From NCBI RefSeq assembly GCF_016758255.1, contig NZ_QYAD01000003.1, positions 372,001 through 436,000 of the forward strand: a stretch of DNA of 64,000 nt, in the 5' to 3' direction. The stretch's first letter is position 1, and the number at the start of each line of letters is the position of its first letter. A program made the translations under genes and the position numbers. Source of the DNA: Leucobacter chromiireducens subsp. chromiireducens (GTDB lineage Bacteria > Actinomycetota > Actinomycetes > Actinomycetales > Microbacteriaceae). The notes under the pieces are model-generated. The model searched no databases. It saw only the letters and a list, made by a program, of their open reading frames with translations, and was not told the origin of the DNA. This document shows positions 1-8,323 of the stretch, in pieces.

Positions 1-98
1 GCATTTCCTATCGCGCCGGGCCCTGCGCTCATCGTCGTGTGGAGGTTGGCGCCCCTCCCGTTTGTCTTCGCATTCATCGAGATCGGGCAACCGGACGT

Positions 99-1907
99 TC
101 AGAGTTGATGCCACCAGACGCGGCGGGGCCCCACCGAGGTGTTTCCCAGCCAGTAATACAGGTCGCCGAGGCTGGCGCGAGCGTACGGCACTACCAGAAC
201 AACCTCACCGGGCGCCGTGGCGGCCTGCCGCGCGGCGAGAGTCCCGACCGCCGTAGATTCAATGTTGACGACCTGATTCCTCGTGCCCCCGGCGAAGCCG
301 GTGACACGGATGCGCGTGGTCTGGGCGGACTCGATCTCGACCTCCATGTCGAGGCCCCAACCGACGGCGAAGGTGCCGAGCACCACCTCGGCGTCGACAC
401 GATCGCCATCCGCTATCGTGTACGCCTGCCGGCCAGTCACCGTGACTTGCCCCATGAGCGGAACCGCACTCGTGGCCCACCGGCCCTGCAGATCCGCAGC
501 TACCGTGCGGGTGGCGGTCTCTCCGTGCTCGTTAATGAAGGTGAGATCGATCGTCGCTTGCGACGCGCCAAGACCGACCAACCGAGGGAACACTCCCGGC
601 TCAACGCCGTCGATGGGCATGCCACTCAGTGGCGCATACACAATCGAAGTCGGCGCGGGGACCGGGTCGACCGCGCCACCAGTCTCCGCCCCGTTCTTCT
701 CCGAGGCCCCGTCACCGTCATTCGCCAGGTTCTCCTCGTCGGTGGCCCCATCGTCGCTGCTCTGCCCGACGGCGTCCGGTGCACGACCGCCTTCACCGTT
801 CGCACCGTCGTGCTGACCGCTCGGCTCGTCGCGCCCCGCGTCGCGCTCGCTCGGCGCGGCTTGGGGGCGCTTCGGCCCTTCGGCCTGGACCTCAACGGCA
901 GCTGGCGATGAGCCCGGGAAGGCCGCGACGGTGAACGAGATTGAAACCGCGAGCGCACCCACCGCGAGCGCAGCGAGCGGCATGCCCACGATCTTCGGTA
1001 CTGAGCCCCCCACGAGCGTCGCCATGGGGTCCCCCGGGGCGAGCGGAGCGAGCGCGGGCGGAGCTGAAGGCGCCACAAACGGAGGCAGCGAAGACGCCGC
1101 CGACACGGAGCTCCACTGGGTTGACGCAAGGTATCCGGTGGCACCAGCGCCGCCGAGCAGCGCGGGGAGGAGCACCATCGCCAAGCGAGAGTGCAGGTGC
1201 TCCGACTGCTCCGCCAGAATCGCGCATCGCGCGCACGTCTCGAAGTGACCGGTCACGCGCCGGCGGGTGTGGACCGTCGCTTTCCCTCGCACGAGTTGGG
1301 GCAGCTTGTCGACTACCCACTGGCACTCGGGCGGCAGCCCGGCCACCGGTTCGAGGTTAGCTGCGATCCACGCCTGTTTGAAGCCTTCCTTCGCGCGTTT
1401 GAGGAGCGCAGAGGTGGCGTTTTCCGTCATCCCGAGATAGGTCGAGAACTCCTGCACGGGCAGATCTTCGACTTCCCGGTACCAGAGCACCTCCTGCCAC
1501 CTAGTCGGCAGCGACGTAAACACCTGCTGCGTGAAGGCGCTCCCGAGAACCTGGGCCTCGGTTCCGGGAAGCTCGGCGCTCGCGGCCTCGAATGCGCTGT
1601 CATCGACGCCAGTGATCTCGGTGCTCTTCCGATCCCTAGCTATGTTCGTTGCGACGTTCCGCGCCGTCATGATCGCGTAGGCCCGAAACGCGGTATCCGG
1701 GCCCCGTCCGGCCTGGATCTGCTGCAGGATTCGCAGGAACGCCTCCTGAGCGACATCCTCAGGATCGAATCCTGTGAAGTAGCGAGCGGCCGTGACAACG
1801 GCGGGAGCGTGCCGCTTCCAGAGTTCGGCGTAGGCCTCGTTCACGCCGCTCCGAGTGAGCTCGACCAGGGCGATATCGGAGGCCTGAGCAGGATCGATGT
1901 TCTTCAA
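99..1907 (-). CDS. ECF-type sigma factor fused to a membrane anti-sigma-like region
   Basis: About 602 residues, far longer than a usual ECF sigma factor (about 200). Residues 22-90 match sigma region 2 (a DPEDVAQEAFLRI stretch) and 133-180 match region 4 (LPTRWQEVL, then a helix-turn-helix). A zinc-finger anti-sigma motif H-x3-C-x2-C follows at H221, C225 and C228. Two hydrophobic segments lie near 242-261 and 308-330, then an acidic, glycine/serine-rich linker and a beta-rich C-terminal domain. So sigma, anti-sigma and sensor parts appear joined in one polypeptide. I chose the TTG at 1907 because GAAAGGG lies just upstream; the frame stays open to 1970. It lies downstream of the pilus genes on the same strand, behind a terminator. 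Pilus control is an inference. The family match is strong, the topology uncertain. Confidence 0.82.
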   Translation of the reverse strand: MKNIDPAQASDIALVELTRSGVNEAYAELWKRHAPAVVTAARYFTGFDPEDVAQEAFLRILQQIQAGRGPDTAFRAYAIMTARNVATNIARDRKSTEITGVDDSAFEAASAELPGTEAQVLGSAFTQQVFTSLPTRWQEVLWYREVEDLPVQEFSTYLGMTENATSALLKRAKEGFKQAWIAANLEPVAGLPPECQWVVDKLPQLVRGKATVHTRRRVTGHFETCARCAILAEQSEHLHSRLAMVLLPALLGGAGATGYLASTQWSSVSAASSLPPFVAPSAPPALAPLAPGDPMATLVGGSVPKIVGMPLAALAVGALAVSISFTVAAFPGSSPAAVEVQAEGPKRPQAAPSERDAGRDEPSGQHDGANGEGGRAPDAVGQSSDDGATDEENLANDGDGASEKNGAETGGAVDPVPAPTSIVYAPLSGMPIDGVEPGVFPRLVGLGASQATIDLTFINEHGETATRTVAADLQGRWATSAVPLMGQVTVTGRQAYTIADGDRVDAEVVLGTFAVGWGLDMEVEIESAQTTRIRVTGFAGGTRNQVVNIESTAVGTLAARQAATAPGEVVLVVPYARASLGDLYYWLGNTSVGPRRVWWHQL

Positions 1908-2014
1908 CGGTGGAGCCCTTTCACTTCGCGTCCATCTGCTTCGGTTGGGTGCGCCGCCCGACAGATGCATGGCCGAGCAGAGCGCGAGATGCCAGAAAAC
2001 TTCGTATTCACCGC

Positions 2015-2043
2015 GTCAGATTCCTGGGGCAAGAGGTGTCTCA
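2015..2043 (+). promoter_or_regulatory. Copy C of the pilus-locus motif GTCAGAT-N16-GTCTCA
   Basis: The plus strand reads GTCAGAT, 16 bases, GTCTCA. This matches the two minus-strand copies before the sortase and pilin genes in the extended first box (GCGTCAGAT), the spacing and the AGGTGTCT approach to the second box. It lies about 110 bases upstream of the sigma-factor start but points away from it. Because the half-sites TCAGA and TCTGA are inverted repeats, it could be a two-sided operator rather than a promoter. Confidence 0.4.
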
Positions 2044-2148
2044 AGAGGTGCAGGAGAACAGATGCCTTCCCCCGGCGCTGTGCTCCTGCGTGGAGCGGAT
2101 CTTCCCTCGCCATTCGAACTCCGAGTTCGTGTCGAGGGCCGCCCGACG

Positions 2149-2190
2149 ACTGCCCGCCGAGATGTCCCCCCATCACTCTCGGCGGGCAGT
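2149..2190. repeat. Inverted repeat, 14-base arms
   Basis: ACTGCCCGCCGAGA at 2149-2162 is perfectly complementary to 2177-2190, with a 14-base loop. There is no T-run on either side, so it is not a textbook terminator. It sits in the 418-base gap between the sigma gene and the tip gene. Apart from this, the motif copy at 2015 and the terminator at 2266, I see no gene in that gap. Confidence 0.6.
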
Positions 2191-2265
2191 CCTCGAACTC
2201 GACCACCAGCCCGAGCGCGGGGCCGCACACGTCCGGTCGGACGCAGCCCAGAGAAACACCCAAGC

Positions 2266-2305
2266 GCCGGTCGGCCCTCCCCCGCACGGGGAAAGACCGA
2301 CCGGC
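2266..2305 (-). terminator. Terminator of the pilus operon
   Basis: GCCGGTCGG pairs with CCGACCGGC across an inner CCCCGTGCGGGG hairpin, starting about 20 bases after the stop codon of the tip gene. On the minus strand it is followed by a T-rich stretch (TTGGGTGTTTCT). This separates the pilus genes from the downstream sigma gene, which must then have its own promoter or depend on read-through. Confidence 0.65.
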
Positions 2306-2325
2306 TGCGAGCCTCCCGGCCCCCG

Positions 2326-5145
2326 TTATGCGCGCTCCATCATCAAACGACGGCGCTGGAGCAGCAGACCGAGGACGACGAGCGTGCCGAGGCCCGCGGC
2401 GCCGAGGAAGATCGACGACGCTCCCAGTCCGCCGGTGAGCGGCAGCACGGGAACCTCGGACTGGGTGTTCACGATCCCACCGAGGGCGAGGTTCGAGTTC
2501 AGGACGACCTCGATCGGTACGTCGAGCAACTGGTACCCGGGCGGGGCGACCGTCTCCGTCAAGGAGTACCGCCCAGGGGCGAGTTGCTCGAGACGGAACT
2601 TCCCAGCGCGCGGGTCCGTGTCCGCGCCCGTGCACTCGGCCTCGGTCTCCGCCGCGCAATCCTCGACGGTGACCGCCGCGGAAGGGACGAGCTGCCCGGC
2701 TGCATCGTAGGGTGTGAGGACCCACGTCGATCCGCTGAGCAGGTTCGCCGGCTCAGCTCCGTCGATCTTGCTCCAGGAGAGCGTGGCCACCACGGGGTGC
2801 TCGGTGCAGTGCGGGTCCTCCGGCTCGCACTCGGCCGGCGGCTCCTCCCCGGTCTTCACGATGAAATTCCCGAGTCGGCCGTCGCTCGTCTCCAGCAGCT
2901 CTTCCTTGACCTTCACGCGATAGGTCACGGTCTTGACTTCCCCAGCGGGGAGCGTCCCGGTGACCCGAATACGCTGGGTGCCCGAATCGTAGCTCGCGTC
3001 GAGAGGCGACTGTGCGGCAGGCGAACCGATCAGATCCGCGTCGTCGAGCACGCCGTTGAGCACGTCGTCATACTCGACGGGGGCGGCCTGGCCGCCAGAG
3101 TTCGTGAACGTGAGGGTGTAGCTCACCTCTTGGCCCGGCGACACCATTGCTCCCGACGCGGGGTCCGAAGACTTCACCGCGTCGATCACGCCCGGCGACT
3201 TCGGCTGGTTATAGATCTTGCACTCGATCCGCTCGTTCTCGTTCGCCGCCACTCCGAAAGCCGGCCGTGCGGCGTCGCCCGAATTAGTGACGGCGACTTG
3301 CGCCCCGCTGTTCCGGTTCACGCACACCGCGTTCTGCCCGCCGACAGGCACATGGGCGTAGCCGTCCTGCTGCACCTCATGGATCTGCACACCGACGCTC
3401 CGTACGCCAGGGGTGAAGCTCAAGCCGAAGTCGACCTTGCCGTCGCCGCCGGCAACCGTGGTCTGTGCCGCCGGGGTGAGACGCGCCGCGTCAGTCGCGG
3501 TTTCAGCCCCGAATTCCCAGCCTGCCGGCGCAGGCACGGCATCGGAGACGGTGCCGCCCTCAGGAATGATGAGCTTCTGCACGCCTATGCTGCCGGTACA
3601 ACGCTTCTTGGCGAGCTCGACCAGCACCTGTGTGGCCTCGTCGAAGCTGCCTGCTCGAAAATAATCAGTGTTCTTCGCCGAGCCGGACACTGCCCGCAGG
3701 TTGGCCTCGCTCGCGGCGGTGAGCGCGGGACCGACACCGAGGCTGAGCACGCGGGTGCCCTCCTGCTTGAGCTGGTTCGCAGAGAACACTCCGGCATCGA
3801 CGTCCTGGATAGAGTTGTACGCGCTTGACCCCGATCCCGGGTTGTCCCGCAGAACGGTCGGGTTGCCGTCCGTCAGCAGGATCGCGAGATCGTAATGCGG
3901 CTGTGCGTTCGCCACCGCTGCGAAACCCGCGTCCCAGTTGGTGCCGCCACCCGGCACCCAGGACGCGAACTGCGCGGTGAACGCGGCGGCCTGCGCCGAA
4001 GTGGTGACCGGCATGAGCGTCGGATGGTTGCTCGCACCGTTCCCGGGCGACAGGTCCGAGAAAGAGAACGCCGCCATACGTGCGTTTGTCCCTTGGAAAG
4101 CGGCAACGAAAGACGACATCGTATCTTTGAGCCCGGTCATGCCCGTCGCTCCCAACGATCCCGAGGTGTCGGCGATCAGCGCGATATCGATCGGGCATCC
4201 ACCGATCATCGGTGGGTTCTCCCGCGACTGGTTCCACACACCCGTAGTGCGCCCGACGTTTGCGGCGTACCAGTCCTCCGTGTTCGCGTCGACCCTGTTC
4301 CTCATGAAGTATCGGTCCGGGTCAGCCGCGGTGGTGTTCCAGGGCATGGCTGTCGTCGAGGAGTAAGTCTCCCCCGCCCGCAGCCGAGTATCGGTGCGGA
4401 AGCGATACTGCCACGTCAGTTCGGGAGAGGCGCCGAACGTCCCGATCCGCACGTTCGGGTTCATGTACCAGCCGCCCGGCGCTGCCTCCTGAACGACCCA
4501 GAACCGGGTGTCCTGGGGCACGCCCGAGCTCGAGATCGCTCCGCTCCGGATCGGTACCTCGAAGCTGCAGTCACCGTCGGCGTCGGAGGTGCAGGTGGTC
4601 CAGCTCCAGGCCGCGTTATACCGCGCACCCGCAGAGCCTTGCTGGGGAATCGTCCCGGCACCGCTTGCGCCGCCTCCGCCTGTGCCGGTCCCAGCGCCGT
4701 GAAGGGCGAGTCTGACCCCGGCGAGGGGCGCTACCGAACCGTCGGCCTTCCGATCACCACCGACCTTGACGGTGATCACCGCGGTCCTCGCGGTGGGCTG
4801 CGGAATGGCGAGCGGCGACACCTGCGGCACTTCCGCCGGCTCATCGACCGCTTCGTCCGGCAGCCCGTTCCCTGTTTCGTGCGACGGTTCGCCCGCCTCC
4901 TCCGCTGAGAGGCGCTCTGCGGTATCGCTCGACGCGTCCTCGCTAATCTGCCACTCGGCATCGAGCACCGACCCGTTTGTCGTGGTGCTCGTCTCGTCGC
5001 CGGGTACAGATTCGTCGCCGACGGCAAGCGCGGGCGCCATCGACCCGCCCAGCAGCGTTAGCGCGATTCCGAATGCAACACCCGCGCTGATCCGCTGCCG
5101 CCGCGCGGCCCCACGGTGACCCGCGCCTCGCCGTTTCGTCTTCAT
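2326..5145 (-). CDS. LPXTG-anchored pilus tip protein with VWA domain
   Basis: A 939-residue surface protein, probably the adhesive tip of a sortase-built pilus. A signal peptide covers about 1-41. SpaA/CnaB-like beta domains follow, then a von Willebrand A domain with its MIDAS motif DTSGS near residue 325, a DUF11-like repeat domain (near 640-760) and another SpaA-like domain with the ETVAPPGYQL E-box. The C-terminus has LPLTGG, a hydrophobic helix and a basic tail, the sorting signal for a class C or housekeeping sortase. I chose the ATG at 5145, which has AAGGAAG upstream and begins the signal peptide exactly; a longer frame runs to 5253. It is last in the order sortase, pilin, tip. VWA tip proteins are known from gram-positive pili; adhesion is inferred. 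Confidence 0.88.
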   Translation of the reverse strand: MKTKRRGAGHRGAARRQRISAGVAFGIALTLLGGSMAPALAVGDESVPGDETSTTTNGSVLDAEWQISEDASSDTAERLSAEEAGEPSHETGNGLPDEAVDEPAEVPQVSPLAIPQPTARTAVITVKVGGDRKADGSVAPLAGVRLALHGAGTGTGGGGASGAGTIPQQGSAGARYNAAWSWTTCTSDADGDCSFEVPIRSGAISSSGVPQDTRFWVVQEAAPGGWYMNPNVRIGTFGASPELTWQYRFRTDTRLRAGETYSSTTAMPWNTTAADPDRYFMRNRVDANTEDWYAANVGRTTGVWNQSRENPPMIGGCPIDIALIADTSGSLGATGMTGLKDTMSSFVAAFQGTNARMAAFSFSDLSPGNGASNHPTLMPVTTSAQAAAFTAQFASWVPGGGTNWDAGFAAVANAQPHYDLAILLTDGNPTVLRDNPGSGSSAYNSIQDVDAGVFSANQLKQEGTRVLSLGVGPALTAASEANLRAVSGSAKNTDYFRAGSFDEATQVLVELAKKRCTGSIGVQKLIIPEGGTVSDAVPAPAGWEFGAETATDAARLTPAAQTTVAGGDGKVDFGLSFTPGVRSVGVQIHEVQQDGYAHVPVGGQNAVCVNRNSGAQVAVTNSGDAARPAFGVAANENERIECKIYNQPKSPGVIDAVKSSDPASGAMVSPGQEVSYTLTFTNSGGQAAPVEYDDVLNGVLDDADLIGSPAAQSPLDASYDSGTQRIRVTGTLPAGEVKTVTYRVKVKEELLETSDGRLGNFIVKTGEEPPAECEPEDPHCTEHPVVATLSWSKIDGAEPANLLSGSTWVLTPYDAAGQLVPSAAVTVEDCAAETEAECTGADTDPRAGKFRLEQLAPGRYSLTETVAPPGYQLLDVPIEVVLNSNLALGGIVNTQSEVPVLPLTGGLGASSIFLGAAGLGTLVVLGLLLQRRRLMMERA

Positions 5146-5216
5146 GTTCGATGCTTCCTTACTCACACGCTCAACCTCAACCGACATCTCTGTTGCCCCG
5201 CCCCAACGGGCGGAGG

Positions 5217-5256
5217 GCTGTGCTGGAGAGCACCTCATGACGCCCTCCAGCACAGC
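5217..5256 (-). repeat. Perfect stem-loop between pilin and tip genes
   Basis: GCTGTGCTGGAG at 5217-5228 is fully complementary to 5245-5256 with a 16-base loop. The stem begins 11 bases after the major pilin stop. No T-run follows, so a stabilising or partial-termination hairpin is more likely than a full terminator. It would let the shaft pilin be made in excess of the tip protein. Confidence 0.6.
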
Positions 5257-5267
5257 TCCCGAATTGA

Positions 5268-6785
5268 CTAGACGTCAGCCGACTGGCGACGGCGGTTCAT
5301 CAGGACAAGACCTGCCGCAACAACGACGGCTGCCGCACCGACAGCGATGAGCGTCACCTGACCGGCCGCACCGGTGAGCGGGAGCTCAGGGACGTCCTGC
5401 TGCGTGTTCAGGATCTCGACGTTGTCCGACACAGTGGTCTGCCCAATCTTCACCACGACTGCGGTGAACGGGTCTGCGGGGAGGACGTAACCGGCGGGAG
5501 CAGCGATCTCCTTCAGCACGTAGCAGCGCTGCTGGGCGTCGATGACGGGGTTCACGTTGTCGCTCACGAAGAGACCGGGAATGGCGATGACGCCACCGTT
5601 CTGCGAGGCGAAGCTCGTCTCGCCGTTGACAATCACGGCGTCGCCGGTCGCCTCGGCCGTCGAGCAGTCAGCCGCGTAGGGATCGACGGCGTTGTAGACC
5701 TCGAAGACGGCGCCGTTGAGGCGTCCCTCGGTGCCCGTAGTGCCGGCCGCACGCTTCTGCACGGCGAGGGAGCCCCAGTGCGTCTCGACCTCGTTCGAGG
5801 GGATCGGCGGGTTCGTGCTCGGATCAAAGCCCGGGTTGTTCACCCAGAGCTGCGCATCGTTCGTGATCGTGCCGTTGCCAAGCGAGGTGACGGTGCCAGC
5901 GAAGACGACCTGGATCTTCGTCCCGGCCTGCGCGTTCGGCCCCTCGTTCAGCCACGCAACACCAGCCGCGGTGAAATTCATGGTGATCTGCTGGCCCGAG
6001 ATCGTGATCTCGTAGTACGAGACGTCGAGCGCCGCACCATCCGCGGTTACCGCGATGTCTGCGGCCGCGGCGGGCGCGAGACGCGCATCGAGGGTGTCTC
6101 GGATCGCGAAGCCGGTCCACGCGTCGCCGACCGTCGGGATCGGCGCGGTCACCGGGAACTTTACGACGGAGCCGAGACCGGTCTCCTGCTGCTGCTCGAT
6201 CGACTTCTCGATCGTCGCCTCACCATTCTTCGGGTAGGCATGTACGTCGTAGACCCAGCCCGTCTCATGCGGCATCGGGATCGTAACGATGAACGGCGAA
6301 GCAGCATCGATGATGTTCGACGGAGCCGACGTCTCGCAGACCTGGTACGCCCCGATCGGGAGCGCTACGTTCGCCGCACCGGTGTTATCGGTGGTCGGCA
6401 GCACGATCGGCGCGCCGAGCGAGTATCCGGAGGGTGCGGTGCAGGCGTCACCGGGAGTAAGGGCGGCAAGCGTGTCCCAGCTTCCGGCACGGGTGAGATC
6501 GATGGCCCCGCCGTCCTTGAGGAGCGGGTACGCGGTGAAGACCACGCCTTGCACCGGATCGGTGAAGTCACCGTTCGCGGGAGCCTGGCTAATGTCGCCC
6601 GCACCCGGGGTCTTCTGGTGCAGGTACTTGTGGACCGTGAGCGAGCCGTCCCGATCGAAATCGATGTCTCCGTAGCTCTGGGGAGCCGCGAATGCGGCCG
6701 AGCCAGCTCCCATCAAGGCCGTGATCCCCACGGCCGCAGTACCGAGCAGTGCGGCGATTCGCCGCTTCGTGTTGCGTTCAGTCAC
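5268..6785 (-). CDS. SpaH/EbpB-family major pilin, LPXTG-anchored
   Basis: A 505-residue backbone pilin. A signal peptide covers about 1-34. W177 to K186 (WVYDVHAYPK) form the pilin motif whose lysine is joined by a class C sortase to the threonine of the next subunit. An E-box (YVLKEIAAPAGY) and LTVHKYL fit CnaA/CnaB-type domains with internal isopeptide bonds. The C-terminal LPLTG, hydrophobic helix and RRRQ tail form the sorting signal. The start is GTG at 6785, directly after GGAAGGAGA; the frame is open to 6851. The gene has its own motif copy upstream, so it can probably be transcribed separately from the sortase gene. Length and layout are typical of the family, and polymerised pili are the expected product. 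Confidence 0.93.
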   Translation of the reverse strand: MTERNTKRRIAALLGTAAVGITALMGAGSAAFAAPQSYGDIDFDRDGSLTVHKYLHQKTPGAGDISQAPANGDFTDPVQGVVFTAYPLLKDGGAIDLTRAGSWDTLAALTPGDACTAPSGYSLGAPIVLPTTDNTGAANVALPIGAYQVCETSAPSNIIDAASPFIVTIPMPHETGWVYDVHAYPKNGEATIEKSIEQQQETGLGSVVKFPVTAPIPTVGDAWTGFAIRDTLDARLAPAAAADIAVTADGAALDVSYYEITISGQQITMNFTAAGVAWLNEGPNAQAGTKIQVVFAGTVTSLGNGTITNDAQLWVNNPGFDPSTNPPIPSNEVETHWGSLAVQKRAAGTTGTEGRLNGAVFEVYNAVDPYAADCSTAEATGDAVIVNGETSFASQNGGVIAIPGLFVSDNVNPVIDAQQRCYVLKEIAAPAGYVLPADPFTAVVVKIGQTTVSDNVEILNTQQDVPELPLTGAAGQVTLIAVGAAAVVVAAGLVLMNRRRQSADV

Positions 6786-6837
6786 CCGAACGTCTCCTTC
6801 CCTCAGACAGAACCCTCGTTCAGGCTCTGATGCCAAA

Positions 6838-6862
6838 ACGCCGGCCTGCACACCTCCGGCGT
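6838..6862 (-). repeat. Terminator-like hairpin in the pilin leader
   Basis: On the minus strand ACGCCGG, an 11-base loop and CCGGCGT are followed by TTTT. It lies between the sortase and the pilin, only a few bases after the likely transcription start from motif copy B. It could end sortase-gene transcripts or act as a leader attenuator. Confidence 0.5.
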
Positions 6863-6870
6863 CCGTTCAC

Positions 6871-6899
6871 TCAGACACCTCCGCAGCGCAACATCTGAC
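6871..6899 (-). promoter_or_regulatory. Copy B of the motif GTCAGAT-N16-GTCTGA, before the major pilin
   Basis: The minus strand reads GCGTCAGAT, 16 bases, GTCTGA, ending 86 bases before the pilin start. Boxes and spacing equal copy A before the sortase. The layout suits -35 and -10 boxes of an alternative sigma factor, and the fused sigma factor in this locus is the obvious candidate. The -35 lacks the AAC found in many ECF promoters, so an operator is also possible. Confidence 0.5.
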
Positions 6900-6904
6900 G
6901 CCCG

Positions 6905-7852
6905 TTACCTATCCGTTACATTTGTCTCCCGTGCACCCGCAGGCCCCTGACCGTGCCGAGACGCGCGGCGCCCGTCCACACGGCCCTGCCACACGAGATA
7001 GGCTCCGACCACGAGCACACCGCCGCCACCGATCACGACCCACCACGGGAACCCCGGGATCTGCGGCGCCTGCCTCGCACGGCCGAGGTCGGCGGGGGGC
7101 GTCGGCGTCGTCCGCTCACCAGTCACCACGATTCGGTGCGAGTTCACGCCGAGGGGCGTGCAAGTGATGAGCGTCACAAGGTCCTTGCCTGGTCGCGCTC
7201 GCAGTGAACTCGTCTCTTTGGGATCGATCACCTCGATCTCCGTGACACGGTAGCTCAGCACCTCCCCCATAACCTCAACCACAAAGGTGTCGCCCTGCCG
7301 CACCCGATCCAGGTTGGAGAACATGGTCGAATTCGCAAGGCCTCGGTGTGCGGTGATCACCGAGCGCGTTCCCACCCCTCCCACGGGCAGGTGCGAGCCT
7401 TCGAGGTGCCCCGCACCCCTGAGCAGGGTCTTGTCAGAGGTCCCGTGATAGACGGGAAGGTCCACGCCAATACCTGGGACCTGGATCCTCGCCATCAGTC
7501 CGTCGTCATTCGCGACGAGCAGATCCTCATAGCGGAGGTCGGTGCCTGACGCGTTGCCCGTTCCAACGGGAACGTTCCCTCCGGCCTCCAGACGTACTCC
7601 AGCAGCAAGGGCCTCGTTATACATGCGCGCGGCCACGAGCTGTTCTTCGCGGCCGGGCACGATCGCGTCGAGCGCCCGATCCGCACTTCGGATCACCTGG
7701 GACTGGTTATAGGAGGACACCCACGCAGCAGTCATCGGATACAGCCCCGCGACCATTCCACCGATAGCAAGCACCACGATGCTCCAAGTCAGCCCGCTCG
7801 GCCTCCAGCCCGACGGCCGACCGGATCCGTCCGCCTGCGCACGCTTCCCCAT
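6905..7852 (-). CDS. srtC: Class C sortase (pilus polymerase)
   Basis: A 315-residue membrane transpeptidase that cuts LPXTG signals and links pilins into a shaft. One transmembrane helix lies at about 22-45, the sortase fold at about 115-245 and a second helix near 265-290, the class C topology. Catalytic residues are H169 (ITAHRG), C231 (TLITCTPLG) and R240 (HRIVVTGER). No obvious DPF/DPW lid motif is visible before the core. I chose ATG 7852, preceded by GGGGAG; a frame to 7891 exists, but copy A of the shared promoter-like motif places transcription start near 7885, which favours the shorter form. First gene of the pilus locus. Identity is clear. Confidence 0.93.
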   Translation of the reverse strand: MGKRAQADGSGRPSGWRPSGLTWSIVVLAIGGMVAGLYPMTAAWVSSYNQSQVIRSADRALDAIVPGREEQLVAARMYNEALAAGVRLEAGGNVPVGTGNASGTDLRYEDLLVANDDGLMARIQVPGIGVDLPVYHGTSDKTLLRGAGHLEGSHLPVGGVGTRSVITAHRGLANSTMFSNLDRVRQGDTFVVEVMGEVLSYRVTEIEVIDPKETSSLRARPGKDLVTLITCTPLGVNSHRIVVTGERTTPTPPADLGRARQAPQIPGFPWWVVIGGGGVLVVGAYLVWQGRVDGRRASRHGQGPAGARETNVTDR

Positions 7853-7891
7853 AGCTCCCCATTCCGCATCGCACTGCACACCTTCATGCAT

Positions 7892-7920
7892 TCAGACACG
7901 GTCCGCCGCAGCAATCTGAC
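7892..7920 (-). promoter_or_regulatory. Copy A of the motif GTCAGAT-N16-GTCTGA, before the sortase
   Basis: The minus strand reads GCGTCAGAT, 16 bases, GTCTGA, ending 40 bases before the chosen sortase start. It is identical in both boxes and spacing to copy B. Conservation at two genes of one system, with unrelated sequence between the boxes, points to a shared regulator. Confidence 0.5.
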
Positions 7921-8323
7921 GCGACCCGAAAGAACCTTTCGCAGCCCAGGGGCAACCACTTTGTCACCGAACTCCGGCCGAAAAGTCGCCTGTGTCCGTC
8001 TCCCCACACCACCGACGTCCGCCATCAAAACCACGCGGTCAGAACTTCAGACGCATCGCCAGCCGATGTCGACCTCCAAATTAGACGCTAGCGCGAGCCT
8101 CGGCGAGGGGAGGTACTTTCGGTCCGAATGTGCGCAAACTGACGGAATATCTGCGCATAATGAACGGCGCACACTGTTCCACCGAAAGAGACCCACGAGC
8201 ACAAACGATCTCCGCAGGCAACAGACCCATCCGCCATTCGCACCACGCTGATAATCCCCTCAGCGAAGCGCAAATGGCCGCGCTTGACGACGCGCTCGTG
8301 GACTCGCGCCCCTGTCCGCACGA
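7921..8323. other. Intergenic stretch without a convincing gene
   Basis: Lower GC than the surroundings. Open frames here have unnatural composition (arginine, proline and serine rich, poor third-position GC). The last 50 bases may hold the damaged front part of the small gene that follows: the frame ending at 8327 finishes with ALDDALVDSRPCPHD. Confidence 0.4.

Noticed and set aside
1897-3828. Long plus-strand frame of 643 residues
   Set aside because: Arginine-rich antisense of the tip gene without family resemblance; a clear signal peptide, VWA and LPLTG are on the other strand.
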